From Saccharicrinis sp963665705 (GTDB taxonomy: Bacteria; Bacteroidota; Bacteroidia; Bacteroidales; Marinilabiliaceae), in assembly GCA_963665705.1 (NCBI GenBank), contig OY762448.1, positions 248,001 through 312,000 of the forward strand: 64,000 nucleotides of DNA. The letters run 5' to 3'. Shown here piece by piece: positions 35,403 to 44,795 of the stretch. A program made the position numbers and the translations under genes. How positions within the stretch are numbered: position 1 is the stretch's first letter; every line of letters begins with the position of its first letter. The notes below the pieces were generated by a model. That model had not been told where the DNA came from. It did no database searches and saw nothing but the letters and a program-made list of their open reading frames with translations.

Positions 35403-35891
35403 TTATAGTCCTTTTTTAATAATTTCTAAGTCATCTTCATAGTCAATACGTAAATCTTCATGCAGCTTAGCTAAAGCCTTTTCTATATTAATTAACTGTC
35501 TTTCATAAAGGTTTTTCATTACAGTACTTCGTCTTAGATTCATGCTAAACTGTTGCATCTCTTTGCAAAAGCAGATAAGCAGTTCTATTTCAGTTTCTTT
35601 TTGTGCAGAGTGTTTAATGTACTTGGTTGTGAGTTTGTGTATCTTCCGAATACCTTTTTTTATATAAATAAATTTAGTTCTGTTTATTTCTTTGAATGCA
35701 TCAATGATTTCTGCTTTTACTTCATTAACGTAATTTGATTCGTCTGAAGATTCAAAAAGTAAATAGTGCAATAACTCCTTGTTTTCTTTTTTATATTTAG
35801 CCAATCGTAAAAAATGGTTAATAAGTACTTCCCGGGGAAGAATTTCAAGTTCTTTTTTAATTTGATGAATGGTACTTGTTTTAATAGCCAT
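35403..35891 (-). CDS. Conserved-type helical protein of unknown function
   Basis: The 162-residue protein is predicted to be almost all alpha-helical and highly charged, with no signal peptide, no cysteine cluster and no recognisable catalytic motif. It opens MAIKTSTIHQIKKELEILP. It is a single gene with 200-300 bp of non-coding DNA on each side. Coding is supported by length, by normal codon use and by a plausible start; function is not known. Confidence 0.6.
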   Translation of the reverse strand: MAIKTSTIHQIKKELEILPREVLINHFLRLAKYKKENKELLHYLLFESSDESNYVNEVKAEIIDAFKEINRTKFIYIKKGIRKIHKLTTKYIKHSAQKETEIELLICFCKEMQQFSMNLRRSTVMKNLYERQLINIEKALAKLHEDLRIDYEDDLEIIKKGL

Positions 35892-36127
35892 AGAATTTGT
35901 AATAAATGCGAAGTGATAAGTTTACAAAAAAATGTTGAATACCACCATTAATATTTTTTATATATTGTATGGCTTTATTTTGAACAAATAATGCAATCGG
36001 GTTTCATCTTATTTATAAATATCAGCATTGATCAATACAATCATAATGTGAGTTGTATTTGTTGTGACAAGAATGATTTCGTTCCGATATGTTTACATTT
36101 TAAAGTTAACCGACTCTATAATTTAGA

Positions 36128-36775
36128 ATGCGTAAAAAAATATTTTTAATCCTAATTACTGCCCTGTTATATTGGGTGCTTGTAAATTATGTTCCATATG
36201 GAATGTATTTTGTGTTACCAGTAAATTTATTTGTTACATTTTTACATGAACTTGGGCATTCTGTTTTTGCATTAATAACAGGAGGTAGTGTTTATGAGGT
36301 GATGATTCAACCCAATGGAGCAGGTTATGCGGTAACATCAGGTGGTTTTGCACCGCTTGTACTGATGGGAGGTTATATAGGAAGTGCATTATTTGGAAAT
36401 TTATTGCTCCATATTGGGTTAAGGAAGCCAAAGTCAGCGTTAGTAACCCTATATATTATGATATTTGTATTTGTAGCCAGCGCTATTATATGGTATAGTT
36501 CTTGGCTTTCATCTTTACTACTAATTATTTTTTCAGGATTAATGTTTTGGATAAGTAAAAGATCCAGATCAACGGTAACTGATTTTCTAATTGTTACAGG
36601 AACTGCATCTATTATATTTATTATAAATGATTATAATGTGGGACCATCATCTGATATTGCTAAATTTTCTAAAATTATTCCTGTTCTTCCTCAGTTTGTT
36701 TGGTCAATATTGTGGCTGTTAATTGTTGTTTACATTACATGGCTCAACCTAAAGAGTTTATTTCGAATGAAATAA
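36128..36775 (+). CDS. M50-like membrane metalloprotease
   Basis: A 215-residue polytopic protein with zinc motif HELGH (H40, E41, H44) inside a hydrophobic helix and a following GGYIGSALFGNLLLH segment. This is the layout of the peptidase M50B-like family. Five to six further helices follow. It may cleave within the membrane, but the second-motif metal ligand is not certain and some family members are not proven proteases. Confidence 0.78.
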   Translation: MRKKIFLILITALLYWVLVNYVPYGMYFVLPVNLFVTFLHELGHSVFALITGGSVYEVMIQPNGAGYAVTSGGFAPLVLMGGYIGSALFGNLLLHIGLRKPKSALVTLYIMIFVFVASAIIWYSSWLSSLLLIIFSGLMFWISKRSRSTVTDFLIVTGTASIIFIINDYNVGPSSDIAKFSKIIPVLPQFVWSILWLLIVVYITWLNLKSLFRMK

Positions 36776-36910
36776 TAAAAGTATTTTTATGTGATTTGAC
36801 GGTTATATATTTCATGTTTGTTTCATTGATTATGGTAACATAACAATAATCACCTTTTTTGTTCCATATAAGTATAATTTTGCAGTTTCAATTTTATCAA
36901 TAGAATAATA

Positions 36911-37831
36911 ATGAAACAGTCAACCGATCATATATTTCTAGTTCGTCCAGCAAACTTTGGTTTTAATAAAGAAACTTCAACTTCAAATGCTTTTCAGAAT
37001 AATTTAGATCTTACACAAAAAGAAATAAGAGAGAATGTATTGTGTGAATTTGATAATTATATAGCTAAACTTAAGGAAGTTGGTGTAGATGTAACAGTTA
37101 TTGAGGATACGAAATATCCAATAAAACCAGATGCTGTATTTCCAAATAATTGGGGATCATTTCATGCTGATGGAACAATTATTCTATATCCAATGGAGGC
37201 TCTCAATAGAAGGGTTGAGAAGAGAGATGATATTATTGAGGATTTCAAAAGAAATTATAAAGTAAAGAATGTTATTGATCTGTCTAAGTATGAGCAAGAA
37301 GGCAAATTTTGTGAAGGTACGGGTAGTATTATTTTTGATCACATAAATAAAATTGCATATGCTTGTTTGTCATCAAGGACTGATAATGGAATTTTTAGTG
37401 AAGTGTGTAATCTGATTAATTATAAACCGATTTGTTTTACTTCTAAAGATGCTGATGGTAAGGAAATATATCATACAAATGTAATGATGTGTGTTAGTGA
37501 AAAGTTTGCAGTTGTTTGTTTGGAAAGTATCATAAATGAGGACGAAAAAAATTTAGTTGTGACAAGTTTGATTGAAACCGGACATGAAATTGTGGATATT
37601 ACTTTTGAACAAGTGTGTCATTTTGCAGGAAATATGTTGTCGGTTTATAATCATTCAGGCAAGGAATTTTTGGTTATGTCGCAAAGTGCATTTAATGTAT
37701 TATCAACAAAACAAAAAGATGTATTGCAAAATTATAGTCAATTGCTACCTGTAAATATTGGAACTATTGAAAAAATAGGAGGAGGAAGTGTGCGCTGTAT
37801 GATTTCTGAAATATTTCTTCCTGAAAACTAA
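36911..37831 (+). CDS. ctlX: Arginine-deiminase-fold hydrolase, CtlX (citrulline utilisation) type
   Basis: The 306-residue protein belongs to the guanidino-modifying (DDAH/arginine deiminase) fold. The start IFLVRPANFGFN, the acidic residue in CEGTGSIIFDH, the His in VCHFAGNML and the Cys near the end (C296 in GGGSVRCM) are the expected catalytic set. It best fits the Bacteroidota group named CtlX, linked to citrulline use. It is a single gene, so the pathway context does not help. Confidence 0.75.
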   Translation: MKQSTDHIFLVRPANFGFNKETSTSNAFQNNLDLTQKEIRENVLCEFDNYIAKLKEVGVDVTVIEDTKYPIKPDAVFPNNWGSFHADGTIILYPMEALNRRVEKRDDIIEDFKRNYKVKNVIDLSKYEQEGKFCEGTGSIIFDHINKIAYACLSSRTDNGIFSEVCNLINYKPICFTSKDADGKEIYHTNVMMCVSEKFAVVCLESIINEDEKNLVVTSLIETGHEIVDITFEQVCHFAGNMLSVYNHSGKEFLVMSQSAFNVLSTKQKDVLQNYSQLLPVNIGTIEKIGGGSVRCMISEIFLPEN

Positions 37832-37993
37832 AAATTATTGAATGTTAATGGGGCAGTTATATTTCTTTTGAAACGATAGAATTTATGGAGCAGATTATTT
37901 TGACCAAACATTACTTAAACTTAATTAACAACACTTCTAAATAGAATTTAAATGTATATTTTTGAGGATATATAAATAAATATATATCTACCA

Positions 37994-38698
37994 TTGAAGA
38001 CTAGTTTGTTAAAATATTTTACACTACTATTTATTTCTGTTATTTTGTTAGTAGGATGTGGAATTAAAAGAAAGAGTAGTGGTGTTGTAGACCATGGAAC
38101 GATAGTGTTTCATATTGAATATCCTGAAGAATTTACAAGTTCTCCAGTTGGAAATATGATGCCCGATAAATGGTTGTTTTCATTTAATAAAAATATGATT
38201 AAACATGAGTTAAAAGCTAGCTTTAATGTTTTTTCCTTAAGTTTTGTATCTAATTCACCAATGGATTCGTGTGATGTTATATTTAGTTTTATGGATAAAC
38301 ATATGTACTATCCAATAGCTATAAACGATCATTTTTTTTTGTATGATAATGATGCTAAAGTTGTAGTGACATATGAGCCTGATGTAACTAAAAATATTGC
38401 AGGGTTTAAATGTACTAAAGCCAATATCAAGTTTGAAGGACATGAATCGTTTGATGTATTTTATACTGACGAAATAAAAGTTTTGGCGCCTAACAGACAT
38501 ACTCCACTGATAGTAATACCTGGTGTATTAATGGAGTTTACAGTGGAGTATGATGGTTTAAAATTAAAACTTACAGCCAGTGAATTTTTAGATGAAAAAC
38601 CTCCGTTACGTGATTTTAAGGTGCCGGGTAAAGCTGTGTTAAGCAATCGTGACGAGGTTGTTGCTATGGTGAATACCATAATAAATACCTTTCAATAA
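37994..38698 (+). CDS. Unknown lipoprotein with TTG start
   Basis: The 234-residue product starts at TTG; there is no in-frame ATG before the next upstream stop and the next internal ATG would remove the signal peptide. The lipobox is LLVGC (Cys22). The C-terminal half (TPLIVIPGVLMEF, DGLKLKLTA) looks like the GLPGLI/DUF4412 class of Bacteroidota envelope proteins, a weak resemblance only. No operon partner. Confidence 0.6.
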   Translation: MKTSLLKYFTLLFISVILLVGCGIKRKSSGVVDHGTIVFHIEYPEEFTSSPVGNMMPDKWLFSFNKNMIKHELKASFNVFSLSFVSNSPMDSCDVIFSFMDKHMYYPIAINDHFFLYDNDAKVVVTYEPDVTKNIAGFKCTKANIKFEGHESFDVFYTDEIKVLAPNRHTPLIVIPGVLMEFTVEYDGLKLKLTASEFLDEKPPLRDFKVPGKAVLSNRDEVVAMVNTIINTFQ

Positions 38699-38769
38699 TA
38701 TTCTTTCTATTATCACGTTTTTCTATCAAAAGAATTTTGATTTTGTATAGAAATAGGTAGCGCATTTAT

Positions 38770-38777
38770 TACTTTTG
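38770..38777 (+). promoter_or_regulatory. Candidate -7 element for ftsK
   Basis: TACTTTTG is a perfect TAnnTTTG match 131 bp upstream of the first ftsK ATG; the nearest TTTG upstream is spaced too far (24 bp) to be a normal -33, so this is tentative. Confidence 0.35.
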
Positions 38778-38900
38778 CCTTTGCAATTGCAAGTGATACC
38801 ATTTTATAATAAAATTAACACATGGTATAATACCAACAGATAAATGAATAAGGTTTAGAAGATACAAAATGCTAAACTGAATTATCATTACATAGTTGGT

Positions 38901-41384
38901 ATGATTAACAAAATAGTTACAATGGCAGGAAAAACAAAAAAGACTAAATCAAAAAGAAATACTCATATTTTATCAGACCTAACAAAAAAACTGAGCGATT
39001 TTCGTGTCAGAATTTTTAGTGGTTTGTTTTTAATTATATATGCCATATTTTTATTTATAGCTTTTATTTCTTTCATTTTTACAGGAGGAATTGATCATAG
39101 TAAATTCAATATTAATTTCTTTGAGTTTATTACAAATTCAGATATTAATGTGGCCAACTGGACTGGTAAAATAGGCGCTTACTTTGCCGATTTATTTATA
39201 AATTCCGGAATTGGGCTATCTGCTTTTGTACTTGTTTTTACGTTATTAGTTTTGGCATTTAGGTTGATAAATATTAAACTGGTATCATTAAAAAAAGCGA
39301 TTATACATTCTTTTTGTATTGGCGTATTTTTTTCTGTTTTATTAGGATACATTTTTAAGAGTTCAATCAACTCCCAGTACTTATTGCCAGGTGGTGAAAT
39401 GGGCTTCTTTTTAAGTAAGTGGCTTTTATCTGCCATAGGAAATGTAGGATTAGTATTAATTCTGGTTTTCTCTTTGATTTCATATTTAACTTTTACTTTT
39501 GAGCAGTTTATACCTTTTGTAAGAAAATCTTTTATTAGTAATGTTAATCCAGCTAAAGAAACTTCAAGAGTTAAAGCAGAGGAAGAACAGGATACTGCTT
39601 TGTTAATTGATGAAGAGGGGGAAGTAGAAAAGGTTGAGATAGAGACAGAAGTAGCGCCTGTAGAAGTCACTCCAAAGGAGGAAATACAACCCGCAGAAGA
39701 AGAATTTATTGTTAAGAAGGTTGAACAGCCAATAACTGAAAAAGAAAATAAAGTTGGTGTAGAGTTAGATATTTCTGAAAATAGCGGTTCTGATGGGAAA
39801 GCTGATGAAGATGGGTTTACCATTGAAAAGGTGCAGGAAGAAGAAAATTTTGTGGTTAGTGATAATGTTCCTTTGGGAGATTATGATCCAACATTGGATC
39901 TTTCGAGTTACCAATTGCCCACTATTGATTTATTAGAAGATCATCATGTTGGAAATGAACCTGTAACTGATGAGGAATTGAACTCCAATAAGGATAAGAT
40001 TGTAAATACGCTGATTGATTATAAAATTGAGATTAAAAGTATAAAAGCTACCGTAGGACCTACTGTTACTTTGTATGAAATTGTTCCTGCTCCAGGTGTG
40101 CGTATTTCTAAAATTAAAAACCTTGAAGACGATATTGCTTTGTCTCTGGCTGCATTGGGAATCAGGATAATTGCTCCAATACCAGGAAAAGGAACTATTG
40201 GAATTGAGGTTCCGAATAGTGAACCTGAGGTAGTTGCAATGAAAACAATTATTGGAGCCAAGAAATTTCAGACTACAAAATATGAATTGCCAATTGCCTT
40301 AGGTAAAACAATTTCTAATGAAACCTTTGTTATTGATTTAGCTAAAGCGCCACATATGTTGGTGGCCGGAGCTACTGGTCAGGGTAAGTCTGTTGGATTA
40401 AATGCTATTATAACTTCTTTACTATACAAAAAGCACCCTTCACAACTGAAGTTTGTATTAGTTGATCCCAAAAAGGTAGAATTAAATATTTACAGCAAAA
40501 TAGAACGTCACTTTTTAGCCAAATTGCCGGATGATGAAGATGAGGCTATTATTACAGATGTTCAGAAAGTGGTAAATACCTTGAACTCATTGACCATTGA
40601 AATGGATGCGAGATATGATTTATTAAAGAAAGCACATGCCCGTAATATAAAAGAATACAATCATAAATTTGTAAAACGATCCTTAAATCCTGAAAATGGA
40701 CACCGTTTTTTACCTTATATTGTTGTGGTTATTGATGAGTTTGCTGATTTAATTATGACAGCAGGTAAAGAGGTTGAAATGCCTATTGCTCGTATTGCTC
40801 AGTTGGCTCGTGCTGTGGGTATACATATGATTGTTGCCACTCAGCGTCCTTCAACAAATATTATTACAGGTGTGATTAAAGCCAATTTCCCAACCCGGGT
40901 AGCTTTTAAAGTAGCATCAATGATTGATTCCAGAACAATTCTGGATTCACCAGGAGCAAATCAATTGATTGGTCGTGGTGATATGTTGATTTCGCAAGGA
41001 AGCGATTTAGTGCGGGTTCAATGTGCTTTTGTAGATACACCGGAAGTTGAAAGAGTAAATGATTTTATTGGGTCTCAGAAAGGATACCCAAGTGCCATGT
41101 TATTACCAGAATATGTTGGAGAAACATCATCAAGTGAGCCCGGGGAGGTAGATATGAGTAACAAAGATTCCTTTTTTGAGGAGGCAGCTCGTGTTGTTGT
41201 GGCCAACCAATCAGGTTCAACATCGCTTATTCAACGCAGATTTTCAATTGGTTATAACCGTGCAGGAAGAATTATTGACCAGTTGGAGGCTGCGGGCATT
41301 GTAGGTCCGTTCGAAGGGAGTAAAGCCCGTCAGGTATTAGTTCCTGATGAGGTTTCATTAGAGCATATTTTAAAAGGACTTTAA
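38901..41384 (+). CDS. ftsK: FtsK/SpoIIIE DNA translocase
   Basis: The 827-residue protein has four N-terminal transmembrane helices (~40-200), an acidic linker (~215-320) much shorter than in E. coli, and the motor. Walker A is GATGQGKS (490-497), Walker B lies around residue 612 (VVVIDEFADL), followed by the ATQRPSTNIITG motif. A gamma winged-helix domain (~765-827, starting near TSLIQRRFSIGYNRAGRIID) would read KOPS-like sites. It pumps chromosome DNA at the septum. A start at 38922 (MAGKTKK) is also plausible. A LolA-like gene follows. Confidence 0.95.
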   Translation: MINKIVTMAGKTKKTKSKRNTHILSDLTKKLSDFRVRIFSGLFLIIYAIFLFIAFISFIFTGGIDHSKFNINFFEFITNSDINVANWTGKIGAYFADLFINSGIGLSAFVLVFTLLVLAFRLINIKLVSLKKAIIHSFCIGVFFSVLLGYIFKSSINSQYLLPGGEMGFFLSKWLLSAIGNVGLVLILVFSLISYLTFTFEQFIPFVRKSFISNVNPAKETSRVKAEEEQDTALLIDEEGEVEKVEIETEVAPVEVTPKEEIQPAEEEFIVKKVEQPITEKENKVGVELDISENSGSDGKADEDGFTIEKVQEEENFVVSDNVPLGDYDPTLDLSSYQLPTIDLLEDHHVGNEPVTDEELNSNKDKIVNTLIDYKIEIKSIKATVGPTVTLYEIVPAPGVRISKIKNLEDDIALSLAALGIRIIAPIPGKGTIGIEVPNSEPEVVAMKTIIGAKKFQTTKYELPIALGKTISNETFVIDLAKAPHMLVAGATGQGKSVGLNAIITSLLYKKHPSQLKFVLVDPKKVELNIYSKIERHFLAKLPDDEDEAIITDVQKVVNTLNSLTIEMDARYDLLKKAHARNIKEYNHKFVKRSLNPENGHRFLPYIVVVIDEFADLIMTAGKEVEMPIARIAQLARAVGIHMIVATQRPSTNIITGVIKANFPTRVAFKVASMIDSRTILDSPGANQLIGRGDMLISQGSDLVRVQCAFVDTPEVERVNDFIGSQKGYPSAMLLPEYVGETSSSEPGEVDMSNKDSFFEEAARVVVANQSGSTSLIQRRFSIGYNRAGRIIDQLEAAGIVGPFEGSKARQVLVPDEVSLEHILKGL

Positions 41385-41441
41385 TTTTGGTATTGTTTTT
41401 GAAACTTGCACACATAAACTAGGTATAACACTACACTTAAT

Positions 41442-42095
41442 ATGAAGAACAGAAATATGAAGAAGATTTTATTATTATTAGCGATAGTACCAGGATTTTT
41501 ATTGGCTCAAACAAACGAAAAAGCAGTGGAGATTTTAGATAAGGTTACGGCTAAAACTAAAACTTATAATACAATTAAAGCAGACTTTTCATTTAGTATG
41601 GAAAATCTTCAGGAAGATATTAATGAATTGTATGAAGGTACCATTTCAATAAAAGGAGATAAGTATAAGGCTAATTTAATGAATGTCGATACTTATTTTG
41701 ATGGTAAAACCCTGTGGACTCATATGATAGATGAAGAGGAAGTGAATGTTGATGAGCCAGATCCGGATGATGAAGAGACTTTGAATCCAGCTTCTATTTT
41801 TACTATCTATCAAACAGGATTTAAATATGCATATTTAGGTGAAAAAACTATTGATGGAGTTGTGGTGTATGGAATAGATTTATTCCCAATAAACAGAGAT
41901 AAACCTTATTCAAAAATTAATTTAGAAATAGTAAAGGATAATCTAAAGATATTCTCCATTAAGCAGGTAGGTAAAGATGGAAACAATTATACAATTAGAG
42001 TAAAGAAGATGGATACAAATGTTCCAATGGATGATTCTTTATTTGTATTTGATAAGGCTGCAAATCCGGATGTGGATATTATTGATATGAGATAA
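41442..42095 (+). CDS. LolA-like outer membrane lipoprotein carrier
   Basis: A 217-residue periplasmic protein with a signal peptide (MKKILLLLAIVPGFLLAQ, starting from the second Met) and the LolA fold: repeated antiparallel strands such as YEGTISIKGDKYKANLM, TYFDGKTLWTH and YTIRVKKMDTN. It would ferry lipoproteins from LolCDE to the outer membrane. It lies 57 bp after ftsK; the same ftsK-lolA order exists in E. coli, which supports the call. It is followed by a strong terminator. Confidence 0.85.
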   Translation: MKNRNMKKILLLLAIVPGFLLAQTNEKAVEILDKVTAKTKTYNTIKADFSFSMENLQEDINELYEGTISIKGDKYKANLMNVDTYFDGKTLWTHMIDEEEVNVDEPDPDDEETLNPASIFTIYQTGFKYAYLGEKTIDGVVVYGIDLFPINRDKPYSKINLEIVKDNLKIFSIKQVGKDGNNYTIRVKKMDTNVPMDDSLFVFDKAANPDVDIIDMR

Positions 42096-42138
42096 TCAAA
42101 TAAAATTGATATACTTTAGAATTAAGATATATTTTTAC

Positions 42139-42170
42139 AAGGCGTTATGAAATTTCATAACGCCTTTTTT
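42139..42170 (+). terminator. Terminator after the ftsK/lolA unit
   Basis: GGCGTTATGAAA (42141-42152) and TTTCATAACGCC (42153-42164) form a perfect 12-bp inverted repeat followed by TTTTTT. Its 18-bp distance to the cobT ATG means cobT transcription must start within it or read through it. Confidence 0.88.
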
Positions 42171-42187
42171 AATTTAAATATTTTAAA

Positions 42188-43222
42188 ATGAAATTTGATA
42201 TTCAATCTGTTAATTCAAACCTGACAGAAAAATTAATTCATAAGATTAATACAAAAACAAAGCCTGTAGGTTCATTAGGGAAGTTGGAACAAATTGCCCA
42301 AAAGATTGGTGAGATTCAGTGTTCATTAAGTCCTCAGTTACATAACCCTGCTATTCTTGTATGTGCAGGAGATCATGGTATCACAAATGAAGGTGTTAGT
42401 CCATATCCACCAGAAGTTACTTTTCAAATGGTTATGAATTTTTTAAGCGGGGGTGCTGCTATAAATGTTTTTACCAGGCAGAATAACATTAAGCTTTTAC
42501 TTGCAGATACAGGTGTTAATTTTGATTTTGAGAAGAATCCAGATTTAATGGATGTAAAAGTTGCCAAAGGAACTGGAAATTTTGCAGTTGAAAAGGCAAT
42601 GACTAAAGCGCAGTGTGAAAAAGCTATGAATAACGGAGCAGATATTGTTAAAGGATTGCATAAAACAGGAACCAATATTATTGGTTTTGGTGAAATGGGA
42701 ATTGGTAATACAACGTCGGCTGCAGCTTTACTTTGTGCATATACAAAATGTACAGGAGTACAAGCCGCGGGTGCCGGTACAGGACTAGATGAAGCAGGAG
42801 TTAAAAGAAAAGCGAATGTAATTGATAAAGCTATTCAATTTCATGGAGCTATTGAATCTCCTTTTGAGGTACTGGAAACCTTTGGGGGATTTGAAATTGC
42901 TACAATTGTGGGAGCAATGCTTCAGGCGGCAGAATTTAAGATGGTAATAATGGTGGATGGTTTTATTATAACATCAGCATTGTTAGCAGCCTATCATATC
43001 AATAAAAATATTCTCGATTATTGTATTTTTTCACACAAATCACATGAAAAGGGTCATGAGTTGATGCTGAATTATTTGAAAGCCGAACCTATTCTTGATA
43101 TTCAAATGAGATTAGGAGAAGGTACAGGAACTGCAGTAGCTTTTCCTATAATTCAAAGTGCGGTTCAGTTTTTAAATGAGATGAGTAGTTTTGAAGGAGC
43201 TGGTGTTTCCGGAAAAGAATAA
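42188..43222 (+). CDS. cobT: Nicotinate-nucleotide-dimethylbenzimidazole phosphoribosyltransferase
   Basis: The 344-residue protein matches CobT over its length: KPVGSLGKLE near the start, CAGDHGITNEGVSPYP, GFGEMGIGNTT in the middle and the catalytic Glu in RLGEGTGTA near the end. It makes alpha-ribazole phosphate, the substrate route for CobS/CobC encoded at 31.5-33.4 kb. Unlike those genes it has no riboswitch in front of it. Confidence 0.95.
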   Translation: MKFDIQSVNSNLTEKLIHKINTKTKPVGSLGKLEQIAQKIGEIQCSLSPQLHNPAILVCAGDHGITNEGVSPYPPEVTFQMVMNFLSGGAAINVFTRQNNIKLLLADTGVNFDFEKNPDLMDVKVAKGTGNFAVEKAMTKAQCEKAMNNGADIVKGLHKTGTNIIGFGEMGIGNTTSAAALLCAYTKCTGVQAAGAGTGLDEAGVKRKANVIDKAIQFHGAIESPFEVLETFGGFEIATIVGAMLQAAEFKMVIMVDGFIITSALLAAYHINKNILDYCIFSHKSHEKGHELMLNYLKAEPILDIQMRLGEGTGTAVAFPIIQSAVQFLNEMSSFEGAGVSGKE

Positions 43223-43254
43223 TTTTATAACTTGGGTTAATAGAAACTCAAGTA

Positions 43255-43298
43255 AGTAAAAAAGGGAATTTCATTATGATTGAGATTCCCTTTTTTGT
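43255..43298. terminator. Bidirectional terminator between cobT and the MBL gene
   Basis: AAAAAAGGGAAT pairs with ATTCCCTTTTTT around an AT-rich loop; T-runs exist on both strands and it lies between convergent stops. Confidence 0.8.
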
Positions 43299-43303
43299 TT
43301 TTT

Positions 43304-43942
43304 TTAAAAGAACATATTGTGTTTACTTTCGTGTTCAATGGTTGTTGTAGGGCCATGTCCGGAATAAACAATAGTTTCCTTAGGCAGTATTAATAAATGC
43401 TCTTTAATTCCATTTATTAGTGTGTCAAAATCACCTCCAGGAAGGTCAGCTCTTCCAACGCTCTCTCTAAATAAAACATCTCCTGCAATAACAAAACCTT
43501 CTTTTTCGCAATATAGTGCGATACCTCCAGGTGAATGCCCTGGGATATGCAATACTTTAAGGCTAGCATCTTCAAAAACTATTTCCTGATTATGCTCAAG
43601 GTATCCTTTTAGCGCAGGAGGATTTTGATCCAATTGCATACCCATTTGAGCAGCATAAGGAACTGTTTGTTCAATCCAGAATTCATCATCTTTATGTGCT
43701 TCAGCACCCAAATCAAATCGCTCGCAAACGAATCGATTTCCAAAAACATGATCCAGATGTAAATGTGTATTTAATAATCTTTTAGGTTGAAGATTGTTAT
43801 CGGATAAAAAATTGACTAAATGCTGCTGTTCTTCAGCCGTTAGACAGCCTGGATCAATGATAATGCAATCACCATTATCTGCAGATATTACATAAGTATT
43901 TTCTTGCCAGGGGCTATAAATTAAAGTATGTACTTTTAACAT
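43304..43942 (-). CDS. Metallo-beta-lactamase-fold hydrolase (glyoxalase II-like)
   Basis: The 212-residue protein carries the MBL zinc motif TH-x-H-x-DH (H60, H62, D64, H65), further ligands in HIPGHSPGG and AGDVLF, and a final His in VYSGHGPTT. This composition is typical of short glyoxalase II / YcbL-type hydrolases acting on thioesters. It is cytoplasmic. Substrate is not determined by sequence. Confidence 0.88.
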   Translation of the reverse strand: MLKVHTLIYSPWQENTYVISADNGDCIIIDPGCLTAEEQQHLVNFLSDNNLQPKRLLNTHLHLDHVFGNRFVCERFDLGAEAHKDDEFWIEQTVPYAAQMGMQLDQNPPALKGYLEHNQEIVFEDASLKVLHIPGHSPGGIALYCEKEGFVIAGDVLFRESVGRADLPGGDFDTLINGIKEHLLILPKETIVYSGHGPTTTIEHESKHNMFF

Positions 43943-44028
43943 ATTATATAATTAATTAGTCTTAGTTTTAAGTTTGCAAACTTAAAAAGTAAAAATTAAA
44001 AGTAAGATTATTTTAGGATTCACTATAA

Positions 44029-44667
44029 TTATTTTACAATTCCTTTTAACATCGGTACAAATTCAAACCTGCCAAATTCTTCTTGACTAAATTCAGTTTC
44101 AGATTCTCTAATCACACGAATCATTGTTTGTACTTTAGTTCCAACAGGTATTACCATTGAGCCTCCAATAGCAAGTTGGGTTAGTAGTTCTTCTGGTATA
44201 GATGGAGCTCCTGCTGTTATAATAATTCCATCGAATGGTTGAAACTGGGGTAATCCTTTATAGCCATCTCCTAAAAAGAAACTTAATTGGTAACCCATTT
44301 GAGGTAAAGTTTTGCTACTTTTTAAATAAAGCTCACGCTGACGTTCTATGGAAAATACTTTTGCTCCCATTTCTGCAAGTACAGCAGCCTGATAGCCAGA
44401 ACCTGTTCCAACTTCTAAAATTTTATCTCCTTTTTTTATATTTAGCAATTGTGTTTGAAAAGCAACTGTAAACGGTTGAGAAATTGTTTGTCCTGCACCT
44501 ATAGGAAAGGCTTTATCCTGATATGCAAATTTGATGAAACTACTCTCAAAGAACATATGACGTGGAACGTTTCCAATGGCTTGTAATACTTTATGATCTG
44601 AGATGCCTTTGTCGGCAATTTCCTGCACTAATCTGTTTCGAAGCCCCTTATGTCTTAATGTATCCAT
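44029..44667 (-). CDS. pcm: Protein-L-isoaspartate O-methyltransferase
   Basis: A 212-residue Pcm. The S-adenosylmethionine site is ILEVGTGSGYQAA, with upstream PRHMFF and AFPIGAGQTISQPF, the family hallmark, and downstream PFDGIIITAGAP. It methylates isoaspartyl residues in damaged proteins to start their repair. It is transcribed alone, divergent from the sugar transferase gene. Confidence 0.95.
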   Translation of the reverse strand: MDTLRHKGLRNRLVQEIADKGISDHKVLQAIGNVPRHMFFESSFIKFAYQDKAFPIGAGQTISQPFTVAFQTQLLNIKKGDKILEVGTGSGYQAAVLAEMGAKVFSIERQRELYLKSSKTLPQMGYQLSFFLGDGYKGLPQFQPFDGIIITAGAPSIPEELLTQLAIGGSMVIPVGTKVQTMIRVIRESETEFSQEEFGRFEFVPMLKGIVK

Positions 44668-44795
44668 ACTTACTTTAAATGTTACTGTAAAAATAGTGTT
44701 AAAGAATAACTAGCTGGTATTTTTTTGTGAAAAATTGCCTTATCTGATAATAAATATTGGAGTAATTCGTTTTTGTTGTGACTAGATATTACTGT

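Noticed and set aside
38821..38834. Palindrome GGTATAATACC upstream of ftsK
   Set aside because: Short and AT-rich; expected by chance in such DNA and not repeated elsewhere in the window.
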